The notes beneath the pieces were generated by a model. It searched no databases, was not told the DNA's origin, and saw only the letters and a program-made list of their open reading frames with translations. The translations under genes and the position numbers were made by a program. This document shows positions 6,006 through 13,050 of a stretch of DNA of 13,050 bases, piece by piece; position 1 is the stretch's first letter; the number at the start of each line of letters is the position of its first letter. This stretch comes from Nocardioides sp. (lineage in GTDB: Bacteria > Actinomycetota > Actinomycetes > Propionibacteriales > Nocardioidaceae), in assembly GCA_021731205.1 (NCBI GenBank), contig JAKFXV010000316.1, positions 1 through 13,050 on the forward strand. Direction: 5' to 3'.

Positions 6006-6707
6006 GTGAGTGAGCTTCCCCGCGGCTTGACCGTGCGACGCGACGCCGGACTGTACGGCTACGAGAGAGCCCTGCGCCGAGCCGGAATCGACCCGATAGC
6101 CGGAGTCGACGAAGCCGGTCGCGGTGCCTGCGCGGGTCCGTTGGTCGCCGGGGCTGCCATCTTGGCAAGCGGCCCTGCCGGGGTGATCCCGGGACTTCGC
6201 GACTCCAAGTTGCTGACCGCTGCTGCACGCGAACGCTGCTATGCCGCCATCCTTCGTCGGGCAGTTGCCTGGTCGGTCGTCGTGATCGACGCCGACGAGT
6301 GTGATCGGCTGGGCATGCACGTCGCCAACGTCGAAGCGCTGCGTCGCGCGGTCGCGTTGCTCGACCATCGGCCGGCGTACGTCCTCACCGATGGGTTCCC
6401 GGTCGACGGTTTGGAGGTTCCGGGCCTCGCTGTCTGGAAAGGTGACCGAGTCGCGGCGTGCATTGCCGCCGCGTCGGTGCTCGCCAAAGTCACCCGCGAT
6501 CGCATCATGTGCGGGATGGACGCCACGTGGCCGGTCTACGACTTCAAGACGCACAAGGGTTATGTCACCGATGCACACAACGCGGCACTGGGTCGACATG
6601 GGCCATCGCCGGTGCACCGGATGCGCTTCGTCAACGTCCGACGGGCCAGCGTGGTGGGGGTCGACGTGGGCGGAGCCTGGGACGACAGAGGGGAGGGGTC
6701 GCGGTGA
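6006..6707 (+). CDS. rnhB: Ribonuclease HII
   Basis: The 233-residue enzyme removes ribonucleotides and RNA from RNA-DNA hybrids. All four acidic metal ligands are visible: Asp35 and Glu36 in AGVDEAGRGACAGPL, Asp129 in VLTDGF, and Asp147 in WKGDRVAACIAAASVLAKVTRD. The GLRDSKLL (63-70) and YDFKTHKGY segments also fit. A 30-residue N-terminal lead and a short C-terminal extension (210-233) flank the domain. GTG 6006 is taken as the start by reading frame and by distance to the domain; no clear SD is present. Its last bases overlap the next gene by 4 (GTGA), so the two are probably co-translated. rnhB next to lepB and the DUF2469 gene is the standard actinomycete order. Confidence 0.95.
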   Translation: MSELPRGLTVRRDAGLYGYERALRRAGIDPIAGVDEAGRGACAGPLVAGAAILASGPAGVIPGLRDSKLLTAAARERCYAAILRRAVAWSVVVIDADECDRLGMHVANVEALRRAVALLDHRPAYVLTDGFPVDGLEVPGLAVWKGDRVAACIAAASVLAKVTRDRIMCGMDATWPVYDFKTHKGYVTDAHNAALGRHGPSPVHRMRFVNVRRASVVGVDVGGAWDDRGEGSR

Positions 6708-7012
6708 GTGCCGAGGACCTGGAGAACTACGAGACCGAGATGGAGCTCACCCTCTATCGCGAGTATCGCGATGTGGTGTCGATCTTCAAGTACGTCGTCG
6801 AGACGGACCGGCGCTTCTACCTGTGCAACCAGGTGGACGTGAAGGCCCGCACCGAGGCCGACGACGTCTTCTTCGAGGTGTCCATGAGCGACGCCTGGGT
6901 CTGGGATATGTACCGCCCCGCACGATTCGCCAAGAACGTCAAAGTCTTGACCTTCAAGGACGTGAACGTCGAGGAGTTGGCGCCCCCAGAGATCGACCCT
7001 CCGGACGCCTAA
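6704..7012 (+). CDS. DUF2469 family protein, function unknown
   Basis: The 102-residue protein is acidic and strongly patterned: MSAEDLENYETEMELTLYRE, then DVVSIFKYVVETDRRFYLCN, then WDMYRPARFAKNVKVLTFKDVNVEEL. I recognise this as the DUF2469 family, confined to actinobacteria (Rv2901c in M. tuberculosis, from memory) and found beside rnhB. No catalytic motif or membrane segment is seen. The GTG start overlaps the rnhB stop (GTGA), with the purine-rich GGGGAGGGG about 6 bases upstream acting as SD. A role linked to RNase HII is possible only by neighbourhood. Confidence 0.9.
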   Translation: MSAEDLENYETEMELTLYREYRDVVSIFKYVVETDRRFYLCNQVDVKARTEADDVFFEVSMSDAWVWDMYRPARFAKNVKVLTFKDVNVEELAPPEIDPPDA

Positions 7013-7030
7013 GCCCGCGCAGCCCAGATT

Positions 7031-7110
7031 CCACACCCGGGGCGTGGCCCGGACCGCGTCTCCACAGACCTGTCGGATGCCCCGGCCGGGCACTGCGCTT
7101 CGCCGACAGG
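7031..7110 (+). promoter_or_regulatory. Hairpin-rich gap between the DUF2469 gene and yraN
   Basis: CCTGTCGG (7069-7076) is perfectly complementary to CCGACAGG (7103-7110). Inside it TGCCC (7078-7082) pairs with GGGCA (7088-7092) around a 5-base loop, making a nested stem-loop. A smaller GC hairpin (CCAC 7031-7034 with GTGG 7044-7047) comes before it. The yraN SD (GGAG, 7122-7125) begins 12 bases after the large stem. It could be a terminator for the lepB-rnhB-DUF2469 unit, an RNA leader or a protein-binding site; there is no T run. The frame is open here (from 7044), but the peptide does not look like a protein. Confidence 0.4.
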
Positions 7111-7133
7111 CTGGCGGCCATGGAGATTCCCAC

Positions 7134-7502
7134 ATGACCGCGACCGCGGCTCAACGCAACGCCCTGGGTGCCTACGGCGAGACCCTGGCCGCCCGGCATC
7201 TCACCCGTTCCGGCATGGTGTTGATCGACCGCAACTGGCGATGCGACCAAGGCGAGATCGACCTGATCCTTCGAGACGGGGACGTCCTGGTCGTCTGCGA
7301 AGTCAAGACCCGGACAACCGACTCGTACGGCGGACCTCTGGAGACGATCTCCGATGCCAAGGTGTCTCGGCTGCGCCGGTTGGCGGCGCGCTGGGTTGCC
7401 GAGCGCGGCGTCCACCCCACAGATATCCGCATCGACCTCGTCGGCGTGCTCAGGCCTCGGCGGGGCCCCGCCGAGATCGAGCATGTCGCCGGTGTCGGCT
7501 GA
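7134..7502 (+). CDS. yraN: YraN/UPF0102 family endonuclease-like protein
   Basis: The 122-residue protein has a restriction-endonuclease-like fold of the UPF0102 family. It begins with GAYGETLAARHL (12-23) and carries the core motif WRCDQGEIDLILRDGDVLVVCEVKTR, where Glu41/Asp43 and Glu56-x-Lys58 form the PD-(D/E)XK-type metal site. Its cellular role is not settled; its constant linkage to comM and dprA suggests DNA processing. ATG 7134 is chosen because GGAG lies 8 bases upstream and conservation starts there; an open upstream extension covers the hairpins. The stop overlaps the next start by one base (TGATG). Confidence 0.93.
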   Translation: MTATAAQRNALGAYGETLAARHLTRSGMVLIDRNWRCDQGEIDLILRDGDVLVVCEVKTRTTDSYGGPLETISDAKVSRLRRLAARWVAERGVHPTDIRIDLVGVLRPRRGPAEIEHVAGVG

Positions 7503-9115
7503 TGCCGGTCGCAACCGCTCGAGCGGTCTCGCTTCAGGGTGCGGTCGGGCACCTGATCGAGGTGCAGGTCGATGTCTCACCCGGCCTGATCAGAACCGTG
7601 CTGGTGGGGCGACCCGACGCGTCGCTGAGCGAGGCTCGGGACCGCTGTCGCATGGCGGTCACCAACAGCGGCCTCGACAAGCCGTTTGCCTGGCCGGCCA
7701 CCCGGCGGGTGACGATCTTGCTTTCACCCTCGGATCTACCCAAGTCCGGAACCCACTTCGACCTCGCTATTGCCGTCGCGGTGCTCGGAGCCAGTGACCA
7801 GCTTCCGAGGAGTTCGCTGGAGGGGACGGGATTCGTCGGTGAGCTGACACTGGAGGGCGGGTTGCGCACCGTGCCCGGCGTCCTGCCCATGGTGCTGACC
7901 GCCGCGAGTCACGGGCTCCGACGGATGTTCGTGCCCGAGCCGCAGGCCCGTGAGGCGGCACTGGTTCCCGGCGTCGAGATTCTCGGGATGCGTTCCTTGG
8001 CGCAGGTGGTCGCGCAGTTGCGCGAGGTGCCCGTCCCGGAAGCACCCGCGGTCGCCGCCGTGTCCGCAAGCCCGTTGCTCGCCTGGCGGGGCCAAGACCG
8101 CGCTGCACAACTCGACTTCAGTGACGTGCTGGGGATTCATGACGCGAGGTTCGCGGTCGAGGTCGCAGCAGCGGGTGGGCACCCCCTCCAGCTCTCTGGG
8201 CCGAAGGGTGCGGGCAAGACCACGCTCGCCGAACGTATTCCGTCGATCATGCCCGATCTCAGCTACGAGGAGGCCTTGGAGATCCTGGCCATCCACTCGC
8301 TGGCCGGGACACTCGGACCCGAAGCCGAACTTCCGCGGCGCCCGCCGTTCTTCGCGCCTCATCACAGTGCGAGCCGGACGAGCCTCCTGGGAGGCGGTTC
8401 CGGCCGGGTTCGCCCGGGCGAGATCAGCCGGGCGCACTGCGGCGTGCTGTTCTTGGACGAGTTCCCGCTCTTCAATGCCGATGTCATCGAGGCCTTGCGC
8501 CAGCCGTTGGAGAGCGGTGAAGTCACGATTGCGAGAGGTGAGGAGACGGCTACGTTCCCGGCGCGCGGTCTCGTCGTTCTCGCGTCCAATCCGTGCCCTT
8601 GCGGCGACTTCCACCCGGCTGCTCGTGAGAATCGGTGCACCTGCACCGAAGTGAAGCGTCGCGAATACCGACGCAAGATCACCGGCCCGCTGGCGGACCG
8701 GATCGACATCGTGCGCCACGTGCTGCCGGTCCAGGCTCATGAGCTCAGCGACCCTATGGCCGAACCGGAGACGTCCGCGATCGTCCGACACCGGGTTGAG
8801 GAAGCGCGAGCCACCCAGGCTCGACGCTTCGCCGGGCGTGGGTGGCGATTGAACTCGCACGCACCGGGGCCGGATCTGCGAGCCGAGTGGCCGGTCACCG
8901 AAGCAGCGCTGGCTCTGCTCGAGGCGGAGATCTACGCCGGCAGGTTGAGCAGGCGTGGTGGCACCCGGGTCCACCGGCTCGCCTGGACGGTTGCTGACCT
9001 GGCCGGGGTCGCCCGCCCCGACCTACCGGAGGTCGATACGGCGCTGCGACTGCGCACGGGGGCGCCGCTCTCGATGGCCGCGCTGGGCAACCGCTGGATC
9101 GGCCGCGCCGGATGA
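7502..9115 (+). CDS. comM: ComM/YifB-type Mg-chelatase-like AAA+ ATPase
   Basis: The 537-residue protein has the full ComM layout. An N-terminal Lon-substrate-like/ChlI domain (about 1-180) includes VTNSGLDKPFAWPATRRVT and the segment GTHFDLAIAVAVL. The AAA+ core has Walker A GPKGAGKTT (233-241) and Walker B GVLFLDEF (314-321), then the cysteine cluster NPCPCGD...RCTCT (Cys365, 367, 379, 381), probably metal-binding, and the sensor segment GPLADRIDI (395-403). A C-terminal Mg-chelatase-type helical domain (about 430-515) includes LSRRGGTRVHRLAWTVADLAG. In Vibrio, ComM is a branch-migration helicase for natural transformation; in actinomycetes its role is unclear. The frame runs open far upstream inside yraN, but ATG 7502 fits the conserved MPVATARAVSLQG start. 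It overlaps dprA by 4 bases (ATGA). Confidence 0.95.
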   Translation: MPVATARAVSLQGAVGHLIEVQVDVSPGLIRTVLVGRPDASLSEARDRCRMAVTNSGLDKPFAWPATRRVTILLSPSDLPKSGTHFDLAIAVAVLGASDQLPRSSLEGTGFVGELTLEGGLRTVPGVLPMVLTAASHGLRRMFVPEPQAREAALVPGVEILGMRSLAQVVAQLREVPVPEAPAVAAVSASPLLAWRGQDRAAQLDFSDVLGIHDARFAVEVAAAGGHPLQLSGPKGAGKTTLAERIPSIMPDLSYEEALEILAIHSLAGTLGPEAELPRRPPFFAPHHSASRTSLLGGGSGRVRPGEISRAHCGVLFLDEFPLFNADVIEALRQPLESGEVTIARGEETATFPARGLVVLASNPCPCGDFHPAARENRCTCTEVKRREYRRKITGPLADRIDIVRHVLPVQAHELSDPMAEPETSAIVRHRVEEARATQARRFAGRGWRLNSHAPGPDLRAEWPVTEAALALLEAEIYAGRLSRRGGTRVHRLAWTVADLAGVARPDLPEVDTALRLRTGAPLSMAALGNRWIGRAG

Positions 9116-10275
9116 GTGACTCCCTGGACGCCGAGCGGCTGGCTCGAGTGGCACTGTGTCGGCTGGCCGAGCCTGGCGATCCACGGCTTGCCGGGCTTGT
9201 GGCCGAGCTCGGAGCACAACGCGTGCACGAGCATCTCTCTTCCGAGCGCGATCTGAAGGGCGTGCTTTCGGATGTCGCTGCTCGTCTCGGCGCGGTCGAT
9301 CCCGGGCGTGAGCTCGATCAGGCCGCGCGATCAGGTCTCAGGTATCTGATTCCCGGGGACATGGAGTGGCCTACGCGCATGGGTGACCTTGCCCGGAGTG
9401 TTGCCATCCAAGGTCGTGGTGGCCCACCGCTGGGGCTGTGGGTGCGTGGCCCGGCGAACCTGGCTGAGCTCGATGCCGGGGTGGCCATCGTTGGGTCGCG
9501 CTCCGCCACGACCTACGGCGTCGACGTAGCAGCCGAGCTCGGAGCCTCGATCGCGTCCTCCGGGCGGCCGGTCGTGTCGGGCGCGGCCTTCGGCATCGAT
9601 CAGGCTGCGCATCGAGGCGCGCTAGCCGTTCGTGGTTCGACCATCGCCGTGTTGGCGTGTGGCGCCGACCGTTCCTACCCCTCCGCCCACCAAGGCCTGC
9701 TCAAGCACATTGCCGAGTCGGGTGCGGTCGTCTCCGAGGTGGCCCCGGGGGGCGCTCCCACCAAACTCCGGTTCCTTGCCCGCAACCGCCTCATCGCTGC
9801 CCTCGCTCGCGGCACGATCATCGTCGAGGCGGCCCTTCGCAGCGGCGCCCTGAACACCGCGAACTGGAGTCTGGGGCTCAATCGCCCGGTGATGGGGATA
9901 CCCGGGCCGATCACCAGCGCAACCTCGCAAGGCGTCCACGAACTGCTCCGCACCGGCGGGGCGAGCCTCGTCACTCGCGGTGCTGACGCATTGGAGGTGG
10001 TGGGCGCCGTCGGGGAGCACCTGGTCGAGCCCGCGCGAGGTGAAGTGCGAGCCAGCGATCGGCTCTCGTTACGAGAGCGTCAGGTGCTCGATGCCGTGCC
10101 GGTCGTCCGAGGTGCAGCCGCCGACTCGATCGCCAGAACCGCTGGGATCGGACTCGTCGAAGTGCGCTCGACGCTGACCCGACTTGCCACGGCAGGACTC
10201 GCGGAGTTCGCAGACACCGGTTGGCGGCTGACCAGCGAGCCACCCGGCGACGACCACGCCCCCGGCGTAGCGTGA
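9112..10275 (+). CDS. dprA: DNA-processing protein DprA/Smf
   Basis: The 387-residue protein binds incoming single-stranded DNA and loads RecA in competent species. The Rossmann-like core shows [13 protein letters not shown] (124-136), [12 protein letters not shown] (156-167), [13 protein letters not shown] (178-190), SEVAPGG, the conserved [11 protein letters not shown] (221-231), [13 protein letters not shown] (238-250) and GIPGPITS. About 75 N-terminal residues precede it. A winged-helix-like C-terminal domain (about 316-374) follows, with [12 protein letters not shown] and [18 protein letters not shown] 9112 overlaps the comM stop (ATGA), so coupling sets the start. No broken motif is seen. 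The overlap with xerC is a further 4 bases. Confidence 0.95.
   Translation: MSDSLDAERLARVALCRLAEPGDPRLAGLVAELGAQRVHEHLSSERDLKGVLSDVAARLGAVDPGRELDQAARSGLRYLIPGDMEWPTRMGDLARSVAIQGRGGPPLGLWVRGPANLAELDAGVAIVGSRSATTYGVDVAAELGASIASSGRPVVSGAAFGIDQAAHRGALAVRGSTIAVLACGADRSYPSAHQGLLKHIAESGAVVSEVAPGGAPTKLRFLARNRLIAALARGTIIVEAALRSGALNTANWSLGLNRPVMGIPGPITSATSQGVHELLRTGGASLVTRGADALEVVGAVGEHLVEPARGEVRASDRLSLRERQVLDAVPVVRGAAADSIARTAGIGLVEVRSTLTRLATAGLAEFADTGWRLTSEPPGDDHAPGVA
10268..10273 (+). promoter_or_regulatory. Putative internal leaderless promoter (-10) for xerC
   Basis: TAGCGT at the very end of dprA is followed by 7 bases and then a GTG at 10281. The flanking CG and the spacing equal those at the amidohydrolase start (682). 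If used, XerC would start at 10281 (314 residues) rather than at the coupled GTG at 10272. Confidence 0.3.
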
Positions 10276-11225
10276 TCCTGGTGGCCGGATCGACAGTTGC
10301 GAGGGCTCTGCCCACGTGTTTTCTTGAAGTGCTGGAGGCGTACGCCCGGCACCTGACCCTCGAACGCGATCTCGCTCCCCACACAGTGACGGCGTACGTC
10401 TCCGACACCCGGCGCTTGTTGGAGCACGCCGCCCTCTTGGGTCAACAACGACTCGACGAGTTGGACCTGCGAACCTTGCGCAGTTGGCTCGCCAAGCAGC
10501 AGACGATGGGGCGTTCACGGACCACCTTGGCTCGCCGAGCCACCTCTGCGCGCATGTTCACTGCCTGGTTGCTCAGGACCGGTCGGGTGCAACGCGATGT
10601 GGGAGCCGGGCTCGCGTCGCCGACCCCGCACCGCGTGCTGCCCTCGGTGCTCCGTCCTGACGAGGCAAGGTCTCTTCTCGAGTTCGCCCCGGGCCCAGGT
10701 GAAGCAGATGCGTCGGCGGCGGTTGCCAGTCGCGATGCGGCGATCTTGGAGGTCCTGTATGCCACCGGAGTGAGGGTCGGTGAGTTGGTGGGGCTGGACC
10801 TGTTGGATGTGGATCGCGAACGCAACGTGGTCCGAGTCCTCGGCAAGGGGCGCAAGGAGCGGACGGTTCCGTTCGGCATCCCCGCCGCCAAGGCCCTCGA
10901 AGCGTGGTTGACCTCCGGCCGCATCCGCTTTCGCACCGATTCCTCGGGCAATGCCCTGTTCTTGGGAGTTCGGGGAGGACGCATCGACCAGCGCACGGTG
11001 CGTCGGATGGTGCACCGGCGCCTGGCTGATGTCCCGGGCGCGCCCGACATGGGTCCGCATGGCCTGCGACACACTGCCGCCACGCACCTGTTAGAAGGCG
11101 GGGCGGACTTGCGGACCGTGCAAGAACTGCTGGGTCACGCGTCCCTGACCACGACTCAGCTCTACACCCATGTCACGACCGACCGTTTGCGTCGTGCCTA
11201 CCAGCAAGCCCATCCGCGCGCCTGA
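10272..11225 (+). CDS. xerC: Tyrosine recombinase XerC
   Basis: At 317 residues, this site-specific recombinase resolves chromosome dimers at dif with XerD. An N-terminal core-binding (SAM-like) domain (about 15-105) includes [23 protein letters not shown]. The catalytic domain carries every active-site residue: Arg168 (ATGVRVGEL), Lys192 (GKGRKER), His263 and Arg266 ([15 protein letters not shown]), His289 ([11 protein letters not shown]) and Tyr298 (LYTHV). The usual length and its fixed place between dprA and rpsB argue for housekeeping XerC, not a phage integrase. GTG 10272 overlaps the dprA stop (GTGA); GTG 10281 is an equally plausible start. The last 135 bases overlap the convergent M23 gene. 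Confidence 0.94.
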   Translation: MILVAGSTVARALPTCFLEVLEAYARHLTLERDLAPHTVTAYVSDTRRLLEHAALLGQQRLDELDLRTLRSWLAKQQTMGRSRTTLARRATSARMFTAWLLRTGRVQRDVGAGLASPTPHRVLPSVLRPDEARSLLEFAPGPGEADASAAVASRDAAILEVLYATGVRVGELVGLDLLDVDRERNVVRVLGKGRKERTVPFGIPAAKALEAWLTSGRIRFRTDSSGNALFLGVRGGRIDQRTVRRMVHRRLADVPGAPDMGPHGLRHTAATHLLEGGADLRTVQELLGHASLTTTQLYTHVTTDRLRRAYQQAHPRA

Positions 11226-11714
11226 GTCGGCGGGTCCCTCCAGCGGGAGCAGCCGCACGGTGAGCATCCCCAGCAGACCCAAGGGATCGAGGTACACATC
11301 GCCCCGCAACCAACCCCAGTGCAGGCAGGCTCTCGGGAAGCAGTGCGAGCCGAACAGCTCCAAGGTCCCCACCGGTTGGCCCGCGCTGACGGCGGTCCCT
11401 ACCGGCACGGTTGCGGCGACGGGTTCGTACGTCGTCCGGGTCGCCCCATGCTGGACGACGACAACCCCTCTACCCGCTATTCGGCCGGCGAACGACACCA
11501 CGCCGGGCAGCGCGGACCCGACGCGTTGGCCGAGGCCGCCGCGTAGATCGACCCCGCGATGACCAGGCCCGTACGTCGTCGCGGGTGGCGCGAAGCGGGC
11601 GACGATTGCGGGCCGGGGCTCGAGGGGCCAGACACCGAGCTGTTGGGTAGGGCCGGCCAGGACGGCCGGCATCGCGGCGATCAGCGTTGCGAGTGAGGCT
11701 GCACGTGACGTCAT
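11091..11714 (-). CDS. Secreted M23 (LytM/peptidase M23)-like protein with an altered active site
   Basis: The 207-residue protein starts with a signal peptide ([20 protein letters not shown], cleavage likely after residue 20). The M23 fold is [30 protein letters not shown] (48-77), holding the zinc ligands His52 and Asp56, then VVVVQHG and the C-terminal motif [20 protein letters not shown]. The usual HxH is CxH here (Cys130, His132): the zinc-binding His is kept and the catalytic His is Cys. From memory, actinobacterial relatives beside rpsB (Rv2891) share this CLHWG form. It may bind or poorly cut peptidoglycan. The frame is open further upstream, but ATG 11714 gives the signal peptide. 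Residues 164-207 lie antisense to the 3' end of xerC and follow the domain, so they may be dispensable. Confidence 0.87.
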   Translation of the reverse strand: MTSRAASLATLIAAMPAVLAGPTQQLGVWPLEPRPAIVARFAPPATTYGPGHRGVDLRGGLGQRVGSALPGVVSFAGRIAGRGVVVVQHGATRTTYEPVAATVPVGTAVSAGQPVGTLELFGSHCFPRACLHWGWLRGDVYLDPLGLLGMLTVRLLPLEGPADSGARMGLLVGTTQTVGRDMGVELSRGQGRVTQQFLHGPQVRPAF

Positions 11715-11799
11715 GACCTGAGCCTGGCGCCGCTCAGCAGTCGAGAGCGGACCCCTCAGGTCAGGTGTGGACCGAACCGGTCCGTCGCCGGCGGGGCGC

Positions 11800-11829
11800 G
11801 TTATCGGGGCCACTGCCCTCGCCGGTCAA
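11800..11829 (-). promoter_or_regulatory. Putative promoter of the M23 gene
   Basis: Read on the minus strand, TTGACC (complement of 11824-11829) is followed after 18 bases by GATAAC (complement of 11800-11805). This is a reasonable sigma-70-type match. It leaves a leader of about 80 nt that includes a small GGACC/GGTCC hairpin (11769-11783). It lies back to back with the rpsB promoter. Confidence 0.4.
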
Positions 11830-11847
11830 TCGCCCCGACCCTCACGA

Positions 11848-11878
11848 TTGGGCGGGCGGGCTACGGCTCGACTAGCCT
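11848..11878 (+). promoter_or_regulatory. Putative promoter of rpsB
   Basis: TTGGGC (11848-11853), 19 bases and TAGCCT (11873-11878) form a plausible -35/-10 pair, with a start near 11885. The spacer is a little long. The 409 bases from 11715 to 12123 carry no gene: they hold this promoter, the divergent M23 promoter and the rpsB leader. Confidence 0.4.
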
Positions 11879-11884
11879 TGAGAG

Positions 11885-12123
11885 CAGCGGGTCCTTCGGG
11901 ACTCGACTTCGCACGCTTGCTGACCGCGACGGTGCTCCAGTCCTGGACGCCGGTCACCCGTGGGCGGGAGCTCTCAGTCCTGATGTGAGTCAGGTCGGGC
12001 CTCGCGCAGGCGTCAGGGCGTTCGTCGACCGGCGTTCGCATCGAACTGAAAACAACCACGGGTCCCACCGGGGCGGGCGAAGCTCACGCGACGTTCGGCC
12101 GGTGGCCCGCACAGGAGATCGTC
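11885..12123 (+). promoter_or_regulatory. Long structured 5' leader of rpsB
   Basis: Three stem-loops are seen. First, CGGGTCC-TTCG-GGACTCG (11888-11905) is a 7-bp stem capped by the very stable UUCG tetraloop, right at the predicted 5' end. Second, CCTGA (11979-11983) pairs with TCAGG (11990-11994). Third, CCACCGG lies at 12065-12071 and its full complement CCGGTGG at 12099-12105; the stem is extended by GGG/CCC (12060-12062 with 12106-12108) past a 2-base bulge, and inside by CGAA/TTCG. This last stem ends 4 bases before the SD AGGAG (12113-12117). It suggests translational feedback by S2, but this is inferred. Confidence 0.45.
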
Positions 12124-13050
12124 ATGGCAGTCGTCACCATGCGCCAGCTTCTCGAGAGCGGCGTGCACTTCGGGCATCAGACCCGTCGCTGGAACCCCAA
12201 GATGAAGCGCTTCATCATGACCGAGCGCAACGGCATCTACATCATCGACCTGCAGCAGTCGCTGTCCTACATCGACCGCTCGTATGCCTTCATCAAGGAG
12301 ACCGTCGCCAAGGGCGGAACCGTGATGTTCGTGGGCACCAAGAAGCAGGCACAGGGCGCGATCGCCGAGCAGGCGACGCGGGTTGGGATGCCGTACGTCA
12401 ACCAGCGGTGGCTCGGCGGCATGCTCACGAACTTCCAGACCGTGCATCAGCGCATCAACCGGCTCAAGGAGCTGGACGAGATCGACTTCGAGAATGTTGC
12501 GGGGTCGGGTCGCACGAAGAAGGAGCTGCTCCAGATGAAGCGCGAGCGGGACAAGCTCGACAAGACTCTGGGCGGCATCCGAGAGATGACTCGGACTCCC
12601 GCTGCGGTGTGGATCGTCGACACCAACAAGGAGCACCTGGCCGTCGAGGAGGCTCGCAAGCTCCGGATTCCGATCATCGGAATTCTCGACACGAACTGCG
12701 ACCCGGACGAGGTCGACTTCGCGATTCCGGGCAACGACGACGCAATCCGGGCCGTCGGGTTGTTGACTCGCGTGGTCGCCGATGCCGTGGCTGAAGGTCT
12801 GAAGGCCCGCGCGGGGGTCAAGACCGCCGAGGGGGAGTCCCCGGCGATCGGCGCCGAGGAACCGCTCGCCGAGTGGGAGGCGGAGCTCCTGGCGACGGCG
12901 AACGACGCCCCAACGTCGGATGAGCCAGGGACCCAGGAGCCTGCTGAACCCGCTTCAGCGTTGGCAGCTGATGCTGCGCCCGCGCCTGAGGCGACCGAGG
13001 CTTCCCCTGCAGCAGCGGACAGCGTCGTGGAGCAGGCCGCTGCGGAAGCT
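12124..13050 (+). CDS. rpsB: 30S ribosomal protein S2 (3' end beyond the window)
   Basis: The open frame runs 309 codons to the window edge without a stop. Residues 1-230 are a complete S2: [40 protein letters not shown] (69-77), [13 protein letters not shown] (94-106), the coiled-coil insert around [14 protein letters not shown], and [18 protein letters not shown] (166-183) with [21 protein letters not shown]. From about residue 232 an Ala/Glu/Pro-rich acidic tail follows and is still open after nearly 80 residues; E. coli S2 has only 241 residues in all. ATG 12124 follows AGGAG by 6 bases. S2 binds late on the 30S back and is usually followed by tsf, which would lie outside the window. Confidence 0.97.
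   Translation, partial: MAVVTMRQLLESGVHFGHQTRRWNPKMKRFIMTERNGIYIIDLQQSLSYIDRSYAFIKETVAKGGTVMFVGTKKQAQGAIAEQATRVGMPYVNQRWLGGMLTNFQTVHQRINRLKELDEIDFENVAGSGRTKKELLQMKRERDKLDKTLGGIREMTRTPAAVWIVDTNKEHLAVEEARKLRIPIIGILDTNCDPDEVDFAIPGNDDAIRAVGLLTRVVADAVAEGLKARAGVKTAEGESPAIGAEEPLAEWEAELLATANDAPTSDEPGTQEPAEPASALAADAAPAPEATEASPAAADSVVEQAAAEA

Noticed and set aside
5304..6617. 437-codon minus-strand open frame opposite lepB and rnhB
   Set aside because: It spans two well-identified genes on the other strand and has no domain-like pattern.
7736..8974. 412-codon minus-strand open frame opposite comM
   Set aside because: comM has intact Walker motifs on the plus strand; the antisense product is Arg-rich without motif.
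10272..11225. Tyrosine recombinase as a sign of a prophage or integrative element
   Set aside because: Its length, motifs and place between dprA and rpsB fit housekeeping XerC; there are no att-like repeats or phage genes nearby.
11767..12068. Short open frames on both strands in the rpsB leader
   Set aside because: No SD, no conserved pattern, and they cross the predicted rpsB promoter and hairpins.
1..13050. CRISPR arrays, tRNA or rRNA genes, insertion sequences
   Set aside because: No regularly spaced repeats, tRNA-like cloverleaf, rRNA sequence, transposase or flanking inverted repeats were found by eye on either strand.

Overview
The window is a high-GC stretch of an actinomycete (Actinomycetota) chromosome, read almost entirely on the + strand. 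The gene order is ffh, amidohydrolase, rpsP, KH-domain gene, rimM, trmD, rplS, lepB, rnhB, DUF2469, yraN, comM, dprA, xerC, a divergent M23 gene and rpsB. From memory this matches the conserved block around Rv2890c-Rv2916c in Mycobacterium tuberculosis. GTG starts, DUF2469, SD-poor starts with TANNNT boxes just upstream, and long Ala/Glu/Pro tails on S16 and S2 fit the same assignment. Nothing in the genes points to a phage, plasmid, CRISPR or defence locus. XerC here is the housekeeping recombinase, not an integrase of a mobile element.

Layout. 1-239 is the 3' end of ffh. It converges on a small membrane-protein gene (272-649, minus), which is divergent from an amidohydrolase (682-1761). 1944-4573 is the rpsP-khpA-rimM-trmD ribosome/tRNA maturation operon, whose last gene carries a fused GNAT acetyltransferase domain. 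rplS (4804-5166) has its own promoter, a structured leader and a probable terminator. lepB, rnhB and the DUF2469 gene follow (5211-7012). A hairpin-rich gap precedes yraN-comM-dprA-xerC (7134-11225), a tightly overlapping DNA-processing operon joined by TGATG, ATGA and GTGA junctions. An M23-like secreted protein gene (11091-11714, minus) overlaps the 3' end of xerC. rpsB (from 12124) runs off the window behind a roughly 240-nt leader.

How the genes work together. Ffh and LepB act in protein export. S16, L19, S2, RimM, KhpA and TrmD act in ribosome assembly and decoding. RNase HII, YraN, ComM, DprA and XerC act on DNA.

The gene content is conserved core, and I do not see an undescribed multi-gene system. 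The points most worth a second look are the TrmD-GNAT fusion, with Glu at the catalytic-Asp position of TrmD; three structured leaders in front of r-protein genes (S16, L19, S2); a recurrent leaderless-promoter layout, including an overlapping divergent pair in a 32-bp gap; and an M23-like protein with Cys at the catalytic His position.
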